64,000 nt of DNA from positions 1,550,001 to 1,614,000 of the forward strand of contig NZ_CP018477.1 of NCBI RefSeq assembly GCF_002277955.1, in the 5' to 3' direction. The notes below the pieces were generated by a model. That model saw only the letters and a list, made by a program, of their open reading frames with translations, did no database searches and was not told the DNA's origin. Origin of the DNA: Thermogutta terrifontis. GTDB lineage: Bacteria > Planctomycetota > Planctomycetia > Pirellulales > Thermoguttaceae. A program made the position numbers and the translations under genes. Shown here one piece after another: positions 1 to 9,700 of this stretch (position 1 is the first letter of the stretch; each line of letters opens with the position of its first letter).

Positions 1-204
1 GCGCGGTTAGAAATGGATTGGCAATCGCCGGCTGGAGGCCCGGCGGCTCCACCTGACCTCTGGCGGGACACCCTGTGCGGTGTCCTGGCGAATCATCTGG
101 AAGTGCAACGTGTAGCGTTGGAGACGCTTACCGAGGCCGCCGTGCAAAGCACTCTCCAATGGGCGCTAGATTGGCACATGACTGCGTTGAAAGAAAGTGT
201 GTAA
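1..204 (+). CDS. C-terminal end of an unidentified gene, cut by the window edge
   Basis: An open frame runs from the first base to a TAA at 202-204 and gives about 67 residues. The ATG at 13 is probably internal, since the frame is open upstream of it. The peptide is mostly helical in composition and ends in LDWHMTALKESV; I recognise no domain. It lies 13 bp before the RAMP gene on the same strand, so it is probably another member of the type III CRISPR operon, possibly the end of a cas10- or cmr3-like gene. That identity is inference from position only. Confidence 0.45.
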   Translation, partial: ARLEMDWQSPAGGPAAPPDLWRDTLCGVLANHLEVQRVALETLTEAAVQSTLQWALDWHMTALKESV

Positions 205-217
205 AGGAGCCAAAGCC

Positions 218-1252
218 ATGGCGAGTTATGAAAGGTTTGTCCAGATCGGCATTGCCCTGGACCCCATCCACGTGGGCACCGGGGTTGCTCGCATTGGTCG
301 GGTGGACCTGCCCATCGTTCGCGACCCGGTCACCCAAGTGCCCAAAATTCCCGGTTCCAGCCTGGCTGGGGTATACCGCACTTATGTAGCGATGCACTGT
401 GAAGAAGAGAGGCAGCGCAAGCAGGGAGCGTCTTCCTCCGGTCAACAATCTCAGGGGCGCCGGAAACCCTACTACCCTGACTGCGCCGGATTGGGGTTGG
501 ATAAGAACCGTGGCCACTGCCGTCAGCCCGATTGCCCCATCTGCACCGTCTTCGGCTTCGCCCGTGGGGCCGGCCAGGAGGGCGGTTTTGCCGGCTTGGC
601 CGCCTTCACCGACGCCCACGTGCTCCTCTTCCCGGTGCCCACTCGCCAGGGACCGATGTGGGTGAGCTGTCCCATGGCGCTTGACATGATCGGTTTTCCG
701 GTGAAGGGCGTATGCGACGACGCTGTCTATGTGGAAAATCCGGGAAATTGCCTCAACCTGGGCTGGCTCTTGCTGGAAACGCGAAGTTGCGCCCAGATGC
801 ACGATATCAAGACGACCTTCCAAAATCTCAAAATCCTCGACTTTATTCAGAACCGCCTGGCTCTCGTGCCCGACCGCCTTTTCGCCCACGTCGTCAACAG
901 CAACCTGGAGGTGCGCACTTCGGTCTCTATCAATCCGGCTACCGGTGCGGCAGAAGAGCGGGCACTTTTCTCGTATGAGGCTTTACCGCGTGGCACCGTG
1001 CTGGTGTGGGAGATCATCGCCAAGAATCCAGCGCACTTCAGCATAAATGGACAATCCATTACAGCCGTGTCCAGGCTGAATGATGTATACCAGAAGGCGG
1101 CACAGGCCCACGATTATCTCAAGCACCTGGGCATTGGTGGTATGGGCTCACGAGGTATGGGGCGTGTAGATGTGGTGTATGAGAGTCAACCCGTATCGCC
1201 TCGGACTGCCAACTGCAATTCACCTGCGAACCAGGGAGGAGGCCAGCCATGA
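218..1252 (+). CDS. Type III CRISPR RAMP protein, Cas7 group (Cmr4-like)
   Basis: This 344-residue protein should form part of the crRNA-binding backbone of a type III effector complex. It has an N-terminal RAMP strand followed by the turn PGSSLAGVYR, a Cys cluster (C-X11-C-X4-C-X2-C ending in CPICTVFG) like the zinc-binding segment of Csm3/Cmr4-type proteins, a DAHVLLFPVP stretch typical of Cmr4, and a C-terminal glycine-rich loop IGGMGSRGMGRV. I chose the ATG at 218 because AAGGAG lies 8 bp upstream; an in-frame ATG at 197 has no good ribosome binding site. It overlaps the next gene by ATGA. Family assignment as Cas7-type is firm; Cmr4 rather than Csm3 is likely but less sure. Confidence 0.8.
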   Translation: MASYERFVQIGIALDPIHVGTGVARIGRVDLPIVRDPVTQVPKIPGSSLAGVYRTYVAMHCEEERQRKQGASSSGQQSQGRRKPYYPDCAGLGLDKNRGHCRQPDCPICTVFGFARGAGQEGGFAGLAAFTDAHVLLFPVPTRQGPMWVSCPMALDMIGFPVKGVCDDAVYVENPGNCLNLGWLLLETRSCAQMHDIKTTFQNLKILDFIQNRLALVPDRLFAHVVNSNLEVRTSVSINPATGAAEERALFSYEALPRGTVLVWEIIAKNPAHFSINGQSITAVSRLNDVYQKAAQAHDYLKHLGIGGMGSRGMGRVDVVYESQPVSPRTANCNSPANQGGGQP

Positions 1253-1620
1253 GTAGCACTCAGATGACGAACCTGGACATCCGATGCGCCGAACTGGGGC
1301 GTGAGTTGGCGAATATTCCCAACATGGAAGAGAAAATCCTCAATGCGGCGCTCACAGTCCTGGAAGGACAGGGGCCGTATGCCATGTTCCTCTACCTAAA
1401 GGCCAAGCACAGCGCAGTAGCGGACCCAATCAGCGGGAAATCGCTCTCTTTCCTGAAAGATGTTTTCCATAACCGGCTCGACGGTGCAAATGACATCCTA
1501 GACGCCATAAAACGTTTGGCGGAGAACTTGGCCGATCTGCTTTTTGCCCGAGACCTCCTGCGCATGGCCCTTTCCTACGCGCGGTATCACCTGAAAGCGA
1601 GGGGAGATGGCTCATCATGA
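1249..1620 (+). CDS. Type III CRISPR small subunit (Cmr5/Cas11-like)
   Basis: A 123-residue, mainly helical protein between two RAMP genes, with ATGA overlaps on both sides. Size and position fit Cmr5, and the segment LEGQGPYAMFLYLKAK resembles the conserved Cmr5 stretch with a Gly, an aromatic residue and an FLKSK-like ending. In type III-B complexes this subunit lines the inner filament that contacts target RNA. The match is weak, as is usual for this fast-evolving family, so context carries much of the call. Confidence 0.65.
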   Translation: MSSTQMTNLDIRCAELGRELANIPNMEEKILNAALTVLEGQGPYAMFLYLKAKHSAVADPISGKSLSFLKDVFHNRLDGANDILDAIKRLAENLADLLFARDLLRMALSYARYHLKARGDGSS

Positions 1621-2519
1621 GTTGGACGATGTATCGCTGGATTTGGCAATTGAGGTCGCCTCTGCACCTTGGATGGCTTCCGGCCGGCGTCCTCAACCGG
1701 ACGCGACTGTATATCCCCGCCCGTGCTCTTTGGGGCGCCTTGACCGCGGAACTGGCACACAGGCAAACTTCTGACCCCCCGGATTACAAGACGGTTGGGG
1801 AAAAACTCCAGCAAGACGCCCGCTTCAGCTATCTGTTCCCCGCCGAGTTGGTGGACGGTGAATGGAAAGTGTGGCTTCCCCAATACCGGCAAGGGAAAGG
1901 GCTCGTGTGGCATCGGGAAGACGGAGAAGCTGAATTAGAAGATCGGCGCCTCCGGACGCTCCTTTTGAGCACTCGTCCGGGTACGGCCATTGCGCCCGAA
2001 TCCGACACCGCGGAGGAAGGCACTTTGCGGGGATTTGAGCTGATCAGTCCTTACTGGCAGGATGGAGATGGACAGTTGAAACCGGTGGCCATGGTGGGCT
2101 ACCTCTTTTGCAAGGACACACCTTTATTTGAGCAGGTCAAGGACATTGACGAAATCTTCGTCGGAGGGGATATCCGCTATGGCTTGGGCCACCTCCAGCG
2201 GGTATTCTGGGAGGAAGCAGTGGATCTTTTCGGCTCCACGGTGGATCTGAGCGACGATTCACCAAAAGTGCGCAGCACCAAGCGCGTACTGGCTCATACG
2301 TTACCCCGAAACGATTTAATACTGTTGGGAAGCATGGAATGCATCGCTGGCTGGGATACGGCGCAAGGTGGGCTCAAGAAGGGCGATTTGACCTGGGCGC
2401 CCGGGTCCTGCGCGGCCTGCTGCTCAAGAGAATACACCATCCGAAAGGATGGCTTATGGGAAGCCGAAAGAAGCCAATCCGCCGCCTCATCGAAACCGAT
2501 GAGATGCCCGTCGGGGTAA
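1617..2519 (+). CDS. Type III CRISPR RAMP protein, subtype uncertain (Cmr6/Cmr1/Csm5-like)
   Basis: This 300-residue protein opens with a RAMP fold: strand WQLRSPLHLGW, then the loop region LYIPARALWGALTAEL, and a later glycine-rich loop GGDIRYGLGHLQRV around residues 183-196. The C-terminal part has LTWAPGS and YTIRKDGLWE, a Trp-Pro-Gly-Ser plus Gly-Leu-Trp pairing seen in some type III RAMP proteins. It starts at an ATGA overlap with the small-subunit gene. The last 15 residues are Ser/Pro rich and unlike the rest, so the end may be slightly shortened or shifted. It should bind crRNA or cap the complex. No further cas gene follows before the helicase gene. Confidence 0.65.
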   Translation: MSWTMYRWIWQLRSPLHLGWLPAGVLNRTRLYIPARALWGALTAELAHRQTSDPPDYKTVGEKLQQDARFSYLFPAELVDGEWKVWLPQYRQGKGLVWHREDGEAELEDRRLRTLLLSTRPGTAIAPESDTAEEGTLRGFELISPYWQDGDGQLKPVAMVGYLFCKDTPLFEQVKDIDEIFVGGDIRYGLGHLQRVFWEEAVDLFGSTVDLSDDSPKVRSTKRVLAHTLPRNDLILLGSMECIAGWDTAQGGLKKGDLTWAPGSCAACCSREYTIRKDGLWEAERSQSAASSKPMRCPSG

Positions 2520-2724
2520 TTTCTCAGCACGCCCGCAAAGACGACAAGGTACGCAAGGGCCACCTGCATACCCTCCACGTCTGGTTAGCCACGGGACCGC
2601 TGGCCACCTGGCGAGGCGCCCTGCGACTGCCCCAGCCGGCATAATTCCCCTACGGCCTTCCGCCAGCAGACGGGCGAAGTCCCGGATGCCTTAACTGCTT
2701 TCTTTATAAAGTGGGCAAGAAATC

Positions 2725-2871
2725 ATGAAAAAAGAGGTAAGTCCCGCTCAAAAACCGGAGCAGCACCTCCCTCTCTGGCTGCAGCACATCATTCACCACC
2801 TCGCGCACAGTGGCGCCGCTCGTTCAAGACCACATGTTCCTTCGCACGATTTCGCCCTCGTACTTGTATAA
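2725..2871 (+). CDS. Possible 48-residue ORF between the CRISPR genes and the defence operon
   Basis: The ATG at 2725 opens a 48-codon frame (MKKEVSPAQKPEQHLPLWLQ at its start) that ends with TAA at 2869-2871. The middle contains several His residues in the pattern HIIHHLAHS. No clear Shine-Dalgarno lies upstream. The rest of 2520-2958 has no other gene I can support. This could be a small protein, the decayed start of a longer gene, or chance. Confidence 0.2.
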   Translation: MKKEVSPAQKPEQHLPLWLQHIIHHLAHSGAARSRPHVPSHDFALVLV

Positions 2872-2958
2872 CGGCATGTCTACAAGAAGAATATTGACTT
2901 AATGGAACACACGAGATTTTTCCCTACAGCCCCACAAAGTGAGGTGGTAGGTTAGATC

Positions 2959-5900
2959 ATGCCCCAGATCTTCGACAACATCGAGAAGGATCTCCTTTCT
3001 GCTCTCACCCAGGCGATGGGCCTTTCGGAACGCGCGGACTTCTGCGTCGGATACTTCAACCTTCGCGGGTGGAAACAGGTGTCGTCCCTGGTTGACAGAT
3101 GGCCGGGCGGCGACGGTCACTGCTGTCGGATCCTGGTGGGGATGCAGCAGATGCCGCACGATCAGCTCAAGCAGGCATTGAATCCCGTCAGGGGCGAGCA
3201 GGAAACCGATCAGGCCACCGCCAATATGATGAAGCGCAAGCTAGCCCAGGAATTCCGCGACCAGTTAACTTTGGGCATTCCGACCAACGAGGACGAAGCG
3301 GCACTTCGCCATCTGGCGTCTCAGATCGAGGCCAAGAAGGTGGTGGTCAAGGTGTTCCTCCGCCACCCGCTCCACGCCAAACTCTACCTCCTCTTTCGGC
3401 AAGACCCGCTCAACCCCAAGATCGGCTACCTCGGCAGCAGCAACCTGACCCTGGCGGGGCTTTCCAAGCAGGGAGAGCTCAACGTGGACATCCTTGACCA
3501 CGATGCCTGCGATAAGCTCGCCAAGTGGTTCGAGGATCGTTGGAATGACCGGTTTTGCTGGGACATTTCCGAGGAACTCGTGAAGATCATCAACGAGAGT
3601 TGGGCACGGCCGGCGCCGATCCCTCCTTACCACATTTATCTCAAGATTGCCTACCATCTTTCCCAGGAGGCCAGGGCGGGGCTGAGCGAGTTCCGGATCC
3701 CGGCCGATTTTGGCAACAAGCTCCTCGAGTTCCAGAAGGCGGCCGTGAAGATCGCTGCACATCATCTCAATAAGCGCGGTGGCGTGATCCTCGGCGACGT
3801 CGTAGGGTTGGGCAAGACCCTCATGGCCACGGCATTGGCGCGTATCTTCGAGGACGACTACGGGCTGGAGACACTCATCATCTGCCCCAAGAACCTGGTG
3901 TCAATGTGGGAGGATTACCGGCAGCGGTATCGACTCCGGGCCAAGGTGCTGTCGATCACGCGGGTTCTCCAGGAACTTCCCAACCTGCGTCGTTTCCGCC
4001 TGGTCATTATCGACGAAAGTCATAACCTGCGCAATCGCGAGGGCAAGCGCTATCGTGCCATCGCGGAGTACATCGCTTCGAACGATAGCCGTGTCATCCT
4101 TTTGTCAGCCACGCCCTACAACAAGACCTATCTCGACCTTTCGAACCAGCTCCGGCTCTTCGTTGACGAGAATGAGGACATCGGCATCCGACCGGAAAGA
4201 CTTCTCCGGGAACTAGGGGAGACTGAATTCATCCGCCGACACCAATGCCCTGTCCGCTCGCTAGCAGCATTCGAGAAGAGCGAGTACGCCGACGACTGGC
4301 GTGAACTCATGCGCCTGTACCTGGTCCGCCGTACCCGGAGTTTCATCCAAGAGAACTATGCCAAGTACGATCCTGTTAACAACTCCAAATACCTCGAGTT
4401 TGAGGATGGCCAGCGAGTGTACTTCCCTGTGCGCGTGCCGAAGACGATTAAGTTCAAGATCAATCAGGGGGACCCCAAAGACCAGTACGCGCGGCTCTTC
4501 GCCGATGACGTTGTACAGACGGTGAACGACCTTAAGCTACCCCGCTACGCCCTGGGCAACTACCTGAAGCCGTCGCCCCGTAAGCCGCCCACGCCCGAAG
4601 AAGCAAAGGTTCTGGCCGACCTCTCACGCGCCGGAACACGTCTCAAGGGCTTTTGCCGGACGAACCTCTTCAAGCGTCTTGAAAGCAGTGGGCACTCGTT
4701 CATCCTATCGATCCAGCGTCACATCCTCCGCAATTACATTTATCTTTACGCCATTGAAAATGGGCTGCCGCTCCCCATCGGGACGCAGGATGTGGGACTA
4801 CTCGATACGTGGGCGAACGATCAGGACAACGACCTTTGGGAGGCGACGGCCGGGGACGATAATGAGGACGCGCCCGAGGACTTGGACAAGCCGACTTACG
4901 GCCCTCTTACTGAGGCTGAGGCCCGCAGCCGAGCGGCCGCTGTGTATGAAAGCTATGCTTCCCGATTCCGAGGCCGCTTCAAGTGGCTGAGGCCGGACCT
5001 TTTCGATCAGGCACTGGCCGAGGACCTGCGCAGGGACGCCAAGGCATTGATGGAGGTTCTGGATCGTGCCGGGACATGGGATCCCCAGCGGGATGCCAAA
5101 TTGGACGCACTCGTAACCCTTCTCACGAAGGAGCATCCGAAGGACAAGGTCCTTGTCTTCTCCCAGTTCGCCGATACGGTCGAGTACCTCCAACAACAGC
5201 TGAAGGCACGGGGTCTGGCAGCCGTCGCAGCGGTCACAGGGGCAACCGATGATCCGACATCTATCGCCTACCGTTTCAGCCCCGTGAGCAATGAACGGCG
5301 CGACTGTATCGCGCCAGAGGACGAACTGCGGGTTCTGCTGACCACGGACGTTCTGAGCGAAGGGCAGAACCTCCAGGATTGCAGCATCATCGTGAATTAT
5401 GACCTGCCCTGGGCCATCATCCGGCTCATCCAACGCGCTGGCCGCGTGGACCGCATTGGCCAGAAGTCGGACAAGATTGTCTGCTACTCGTTCCTTCCTG
5501 CGGACGGCGTGGAGCGAATCATCCGCCTCCGCGAGCGCGTGAGGGCGCGGCTGCGTGAGAACGCGGAGGTCGTGGGGGCGGACGAAGCGTTTTTTGAAGG
5601 CGAGAAGGACGACTTGCCACTCATTAACCTGTACAACGAGAAAGCGGGCATCCTTGACGAGGAGGAAGACACGGAAGTTGACCTGGCGTCCTACGCTTAT
5701 CAGATTTGGAAGAATGCCGTGGACCGGGACCCTTCCCTTGAAAAAATCATTTCCGCTATGCCCAATGTGGTGTACTCAACAAAGCCCCATCAACCGACAG
5801 CCGACAGGCCGGAAGGCGTGTTGGTCTACCTTCGGACGGCCGATGGGAACGACGCGCTGGCTTGGATCGACAGGCAAGGGAACAGTGTCACCGAGTCGCA

Positions 5901-6375
5901 ATTTGCCATTCTCAAGGCGGCCGAGTGCGATCCCGACACACCCGCCTTGCCGCGTGCCGGGGATCATCACGAGCTGGTCGCCAAGGGGGTCAGGCTGATT
6001 GTGGAAACTGAGAAGTCGGTCGGCGGGCAATTAGGCCGCCCATCGGGCGCGCGGTTTCGCACGTATGAGCGGCTCAAGAGGTATGCAGAGCAGGTCAAAG
6101 GAACGCTCTTTGAATCTTCCGAACTGCTGAAGGCCATCGAAGACATCTACAAATACCCCCTGCTCCAATCCGCCACCGATACACTCAACCGCCAGCTCAA
6201 AAGCGGCATCTCGGACCAAGACCTGGCGGCCCTCGTCATCGGATTGCGGCAAGACGGCCGCCTGTGCCGCGTGGAAGAGAAGGGCGAGTCAGGCGAACCC
6301 CAGGTCATTTGCTCGCTCGGACTCCGCAGACCGGAAAGCGACGCCGGAAAACCAGGAAACAAAGGAGAAGTGTGA
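2959..6375 (+). CDS. PLD-nuclease / SNF2-type helicase fusion, putative restriction subunit
   Basis: At 1138 residues this joins a phospholipase D-type nuclease half to a superfamily 2 SNF2-like motor. The PLD motif is H139-x-K141 with the downstream GSSNLT at 159-164. The motor has Walker A GDVVGLGKT (279-287), DESH (352-355), SAT (383-385), and in the second RecA domain VLVFSQFADT and QRAGRVDRIGQ. PLD nucleases act as metal-independent DNases in restriction enzymes such as BfiI, so the likely role is ATP-driven scanning and cleavage of unmodified DNA. It begins the six-gene operon and sits 4 bp before the methylase gene. PLD-helicase next to a large methylase recalls class 1 DISARM (DrmD/DrmMI) and the helicase/PLD genes of dpd islands, but drmA/drmB-like genes are absent. 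Confidence 0.85.
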   Translation: MPQIFDNIEKDLLSALTQAMGLSERADFCVGYFNLRGWKQVSSLVDRWPGGDGHCCRILVGMQQMPHDQLKQALNPVRGEQETDQATANMMKRKLAQEFRDQLTLGIPTNEDEAALRHLASQIEAKKVVVKVFLRHPLHAKLYLLFRQDPLNPKIGYLGSSNLTLAGLSKQGELNVDILDHDACDKLAKWFEDRWNDRFCWDISEELVKIINESWARPAPIPPYHIYLKIAYHLSQEARAGLSEFRIPADFGNKLLEFQKAAVKIAAHHLNKRGGVILGDVVGLGKTLMATALARIFEDDYGLETLIICPKNLVSMWEDYRQRYRLRAKVLSITRVLQELPNLRRFRLVIIDESHNLRNREGKRYRAIAEYIASNDSRVILLSATPYNKTYLDLSNQLRLFVDENEDIGIRPERLLRELGETEFIRRHQCPVRSLAAFEKSEYADDWRELMRLYLVRRTRSFIQENYAKYDPVNNSKYLEFEDGQRVYFPVRVPKTIKFKINQGDPKDQYARLFADDVVQTVNDLKLPRYALGNYLKPSPRKPPTPEEAKVLADLSRAGTRLKGFCRTNLFKRLESSGHSFILSIQRHILRNYIYLYAIENGLPLPIGTQDVGLLDTWANDQDNDLWEATAGDDNEDAPEDLDKPTYGPLTEAEARSRAAAVYESYASRFRGRFKWLRPDLFDQALAEDLRRDAKALMEVLDRAGTWDPQRDAKLDALVTLLTKEHPKDKVLVFSQFADTVEYLQQQLKARGLAAVAAVTGATDDPTSIAYRFSPVSNERRDCIAPEDELRVLLTTDVLSEGQNLQDCSIIVNYDLPWAIIRLIQRAGRVDRIGQKSDKIVCYSFLPADGVERIIRLRERVRARLRENAEVVGADEAFFEGEKDDLPLINLYNEKAGILDEEEDTEVDLASYAYQIWKNAVDRDPSLEKIISAMPNVVYSTKPHQPTADRPEGVLVYLRTADGNDALAWIDRQGNSVTESQFAILKAAECDPDTPALPRAGDHHELVAKGVRLIVETEKSVGGQLGRPSGARFRTYERLKRYAEQVKGTLFESSELLKAIEDIYKYPLLQSATDTLNRQLKSGISDQDLAALVIGLRQDGRLCRVEEKGESGEPQVICSLGLRRPESDAGKPGNKGEV

Positions 6376-6379
6376 ACAC

Positions 6380-9300
6380 ATGAAATTCGACGTTGCCGCC
6401 GTCAGGCAGTGCCTCAAGTCCTTCGACTTCAAGACCCTTTTTCGGGAACACCTGGGATGGGACAACCATCACGCGACGCTGGATGTCTCCGTCGAAGGAA
6501 ACGTGTACAGACTTACAGCAGTTGCTCAGAAACGGGGATTCGTCGCGTTCTTGTGCCCCACAATCCCCGACCGAGCCACTCGCCTCAAGATCGACCAACG
6601 GGTGACCAAATCCGTCCGCGAGCACTTTGTTATCTATACGGACGAGAAGGCCGGCGAGCAGGTCTGGCACTGGGTACGTCGCGAACCAGGGAAGCCTCTC
6701 GCCAGCCGGGACCATCGATTTCACATCCAGCAAACAGGTGACCCTCTCATTCAGAGGCTCAACCAAATTGCCGTGAGCCTCGAGGAAGAGGAGCAAATCA
6801 CCGTCGTGGATATAGCCGGCCGTGCCCGGGCCGCATTCGACGTGGACAAGGTCACCAAGCGGTTCTACGACCGCTTCAAGGCCGAACACGCAGCCTTCCA
6901 AAAACTCATCACAGGGATCCCCTCGGACGACGACCGCCGGTGGTACACGTCGCTCATGCTCAACCGACTGATGTTCGTGTACTTCATTCAAAAAAAGGGC
7001 TTTCTGGACGGCGACACGGACTACCTGCGCCATCGCCTCTCGATGGTACAGAAGATCCGAGGCAAGGACGAGTTCCACTCCTTCTACCGCTACTTCCTGC
7101 TGCGCCTGTTCCATGAAGGACTTGGTAAGTCCCCCGAGGAACGAAAGCTCGATCCCGAGTTTGAAAAACTGCTTGGCAGGGTGCCGTTTCTGAACGGCAG
7201 TTTCTTCGAGGTCCACGAATTGGAAGAACGCTGGCGCAACATCGACATCCCCGACCGTGCCTTTGAAAAACTCTTCGACTTCTTTGACCAGTATGCCTGG
7301 CACCTCGACGAGCGTCCCCTCCGCGCCGACAACGAGATCAACCCGGACGTGGTCGGCTACATCTTCGAAAAGTACGTCAACCAGAAGCAGATGGGGGCCT
7401 ACTACACTAAGGAGGACATCACGGAGTACATTAGCAAGAACACGGTCATTCCCTTCCTGTTCGAGGCCGCGAAGGCAAAGTGCGCTATCGCCTTCCAGCC
7501 CGATTCCGCCCTCTGGCGCCTCCTGCGCGACGACCCGGACCGGTATATCTATCCGGCCGTCCGCCATGGCGTCATTCGGGACGACGGCTCCGTCGTGCCG
7601 GAATCGGACCTGCCGGATTTCGTCCAGAAAGGAATGCACGACCCCCGGGCCCGGATGTTTGACAAACGCTACAACCTGGAGCAAGCCCCGGCGGGCGACC
7701 CAATCCGGCTTGTCACCGAGACCTGGCGCGAGTACGTCTATCGGCGCAACCGCTGTCTGGAAATCCGTGAAAAACTTCAGCGTGGCGGGGTGCACGAGAT
7801 CAACGACCTGATCACGCTGAATCTGGATATCTGGCAATTCGCACGGGATGCCATCATCAACTGCGAAGGGCCAGAACTTTTGCGTGCTTTTTGGAACGCA
7901 ATTCAGCACGTGAGCGTGCTCGACCCCACCTGCGGTTCCGGCGCCTTCCTCTTCGCGGCCCTCCGCATTCTGGAGACCCTTTACAGCGACTGCCTCGAGC
8001 GGATGGAACGATTCGTCGAGGACCTCGAGGGAAAGAAACATCACCCGGAACAGTTCAGCGACTTCAAGAAGGTTCTTCAGCAGATCGCCAAGCACCCCAA
8101 CGAACGCTACTTCATTCTCAAGTCCATCATCATCAACAACCTCTTCGGCGTGGATATCATGGAGGAGGCGGTCGAGATCTGCAAACTGCGTCTCTTCCTG
8201 AAACTCGTTGCCCAGGTCGAGACGATCGACCAAATCGAACCATTGCCGGACATCGACTTCAACATCCGCGCCGGGAACACGCTTGTCGGGTTTGCGACGC
8301 TCGACGATGTGCGAAAGGCGATGCAGGGACGATTCGACTTCGACAAGGCCGTCAAGCGTATTGAGGAGGAGGCCGAGTTGGTCGAGCGGGCGTTCAACCA
8401 GTTCCGCGCCCAGCAGACCACTCACGGTGGTTGGGTCACCGTCCAAGACAAGCAGGAGCTCCGGGAACGGCTGCGAAAACTAACCGACCAACTCGACCGC
8501 TTTCTGGCAGCCGAGTATGACATCTCAGAGAGTAAATACCGATCGCAAACGGCTTACGAGGAGGCATTCTCCAAGTGGAAGGCCAGCCACCAGCCCTTCC
8601 ACTGGTTCGCCGAGTTCTATGGCATTATGCAGGCGGGTGGATTCGATGTGGTGATTGGGAATCCACCGTATGTGGAGTATAGCAAAGTCAAGAAACAATA
8701 CACCGTTCTAGGATACGCAACGGAACAGTGTGGGAATCTCTATGCGTTCGTGATGGAGCGAAACGCGATTCTTGCGCACGCAAGCGGTAGAAGCGGCATG
8801 ATTGTGCCACACTCCTCCATTTGCACGGACCGCATGGCCCCGGTACAATCGCTGTTAAAAGACATGCCCAATGCGACTTGGATCTCAACATATTGCATTC
8901 GGCCGGCCAAGTTGTTCGTCGGGGTCGACCAGCGACTAGCAATCTACCTTACACTGCACAAGGCCGCGTCTCCTGCATTGGCCGCTTCGCGTTATCATCG
9001 CTGGCATGAGGACTTTCGGCCCTACTTATTTTCTTTGGTGCAATACGTCGATGTCGCGCTGGCGCGCTTCCCGAACTCTATACCGAAAGTTCACAGCGGA
9101 ATCGAAATTGTGCTGTGGTCAAAATTAGTTGACTTCCTTGCCCTGGGCAACGTAATCGTGCCCCGTAACGGTGCACTAGTGTATTTTCATAATGCCCCCA
9201 GATATTGGATCCGCGCCATGGACTTCCGCCCCTACTTCTGGAACGAGCGCGACGGCGAACAGATTTCAACGCAGGTCAAGACTCTCCGATTGCCGAACGG

Positions 9301-9700
9301 AACCGACGCCGCTGTCGTCGTGGCTGTTCTGAATAGTTCGCTTTTCTACTGGTGGTTCGTGATCCTTTCCGACTGCCGACATCTGAACATGCGCGAAATC
9401 GAGAACTTTCCACTTGGCCTGGACCGGATGTCGGAAGCGGTCAAAGCTGCGTTGGCGAAGCTGACCCGCGACCTCATGACCGACTTCAAGCGACACAAGA
9501 AGCGCAAGGAGTGCCAGTATCAGTCCACCGGCAAGGTGGTGTACGACGAGTTCTACCCAAAACACTCTAAGCCCATCATCGATAAGATCGACTGCGTCTT
9601 GGCCAAGCACTACGGCTTCACGGATGAAGAACTCGACTTCATCATCAACTATGACATCAAGTACCGCATGGGAGGCGACGCCGTGGGGGACGAAGACTGA
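6380..9700 (+). CDS. Eco57I-type N6-adenine DNA methyltransferase
   Basis: A 1106-residue class I methyltransferase. The SAM-binding motif is DPTCGSGAFLFAAL near residue 515 and the catalytic motif IV is GNPPYVEYSK near 760, which indicates amino-group methylation of adenine. About 500 residues precede the catalytic domain; they contain no PD-(D/E)XK nuclease motif that I could see, so cleavage is likely done by the PLD-helicase encoded 4 bp upstream. The region after NPPY is the likely target-recognition domain. In the operon it should mark self DNA. Length and layout fit the large methylases of DISARM and BREX-like systems and Eco57I-type enzymes; assignment to a named system is not possible from sequence alone. 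Confidence 0.88.
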   Translation: MKFDVAAVRQCLKSFDFKTLFREHLGWDNHHATLDVSVEGNVYRLTAVAQKRGFVAFLCPTIPDRATRLKIDQRVTKSVREHFVIYTDEKAGEQVWHWVRREPGKPLASRDHRFHIQQTGDPLIQRLNQIAVSLEEEEQITVVDIAGRARAAFDVDKVTKRFYDRFKAEHAAFQKLITGIPSDDDRRWYTSLMLNRLMFVYFIQKKGFLDGDTDYLRHRLSMVQKIRGKDEFHSFYRYFLLRLFHEGLGKSPEERKLDPEFEKLLGRVPFLNGSFFEVHELEERWRNIDIPDRAFEKLFDFFDQYAWHLDERPLRADNEINPDVVGYIFEKYVNQKQMGAYYTKEDITEYISKNTVIPFLFEAAKAKCAIAFQPDSALWRLLRDDPDRYIYPAVRHGVIRDDGSVVPESDLPDFVQKGMHDPRARMFDKRYNLEQAPAGDPIRLVTETWREYVYRRNRCLEIREKLQRGGVHEINDLITLNLDIWQFARDAIINCEGPELLRAFWNAIQHVSVLDPTCGSGAFLFAALRILETLYSDCLERMERFVEDLEGKKHHPEQFSDFKKVLQQIAKHPNERYFILKSIIINNLFGVDIMEEAVEICKLRLFLKLVAQVETIDQIEPLPDIDFNIRAGNTLVGFATLDDVRKAMQGRFDFDKAVKRIEEEAELVERAFNQFRAQQTTHGGWVTVQDKQELRERLRKLTDQLDRFLAAEYDISESKYRSQTAYEEAFSKWKASHQPFHWFAEFYGIMQAGGFDVVIGNPPYVEYSKVKKQYTVLGYATEQCGNLYAFVMERNAILAHASGRSGMIVPHSSICTDRMAPVQSLLKDMPNATWISTYCIRPAKLFVGVDQRLAIYLTLHKAASPALAASRYHRWHEDFRPYLFSLVQYVDVALARFPNSIPKVHSGIEIVLWSKLVDFLALGNVIVPRNGALVYFHNAPRYWIRAMDFRPYFWNERDGEQISTQVKTLRLPNGTDAAVVVAVLNSSLFYWWFVILSDCRHLNMREIENFPLGLDRMSEAVKAALAKLTRDLMTDFKRHKKRKECQYQSTGKVVYDEFYPKHSKPIIDKIDCVLAKHYGFTDEELDFIINYDIKYRMGGDAVGDED

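Noticed and set aside
6305-8446. 713-codon open frame on the minus strand
   Set aside because: It is fully antisense to the methylase gene, whose motifs are intact, and its protein is Val/Asp/Leu rich without domains. High GC creates such mirror frames.
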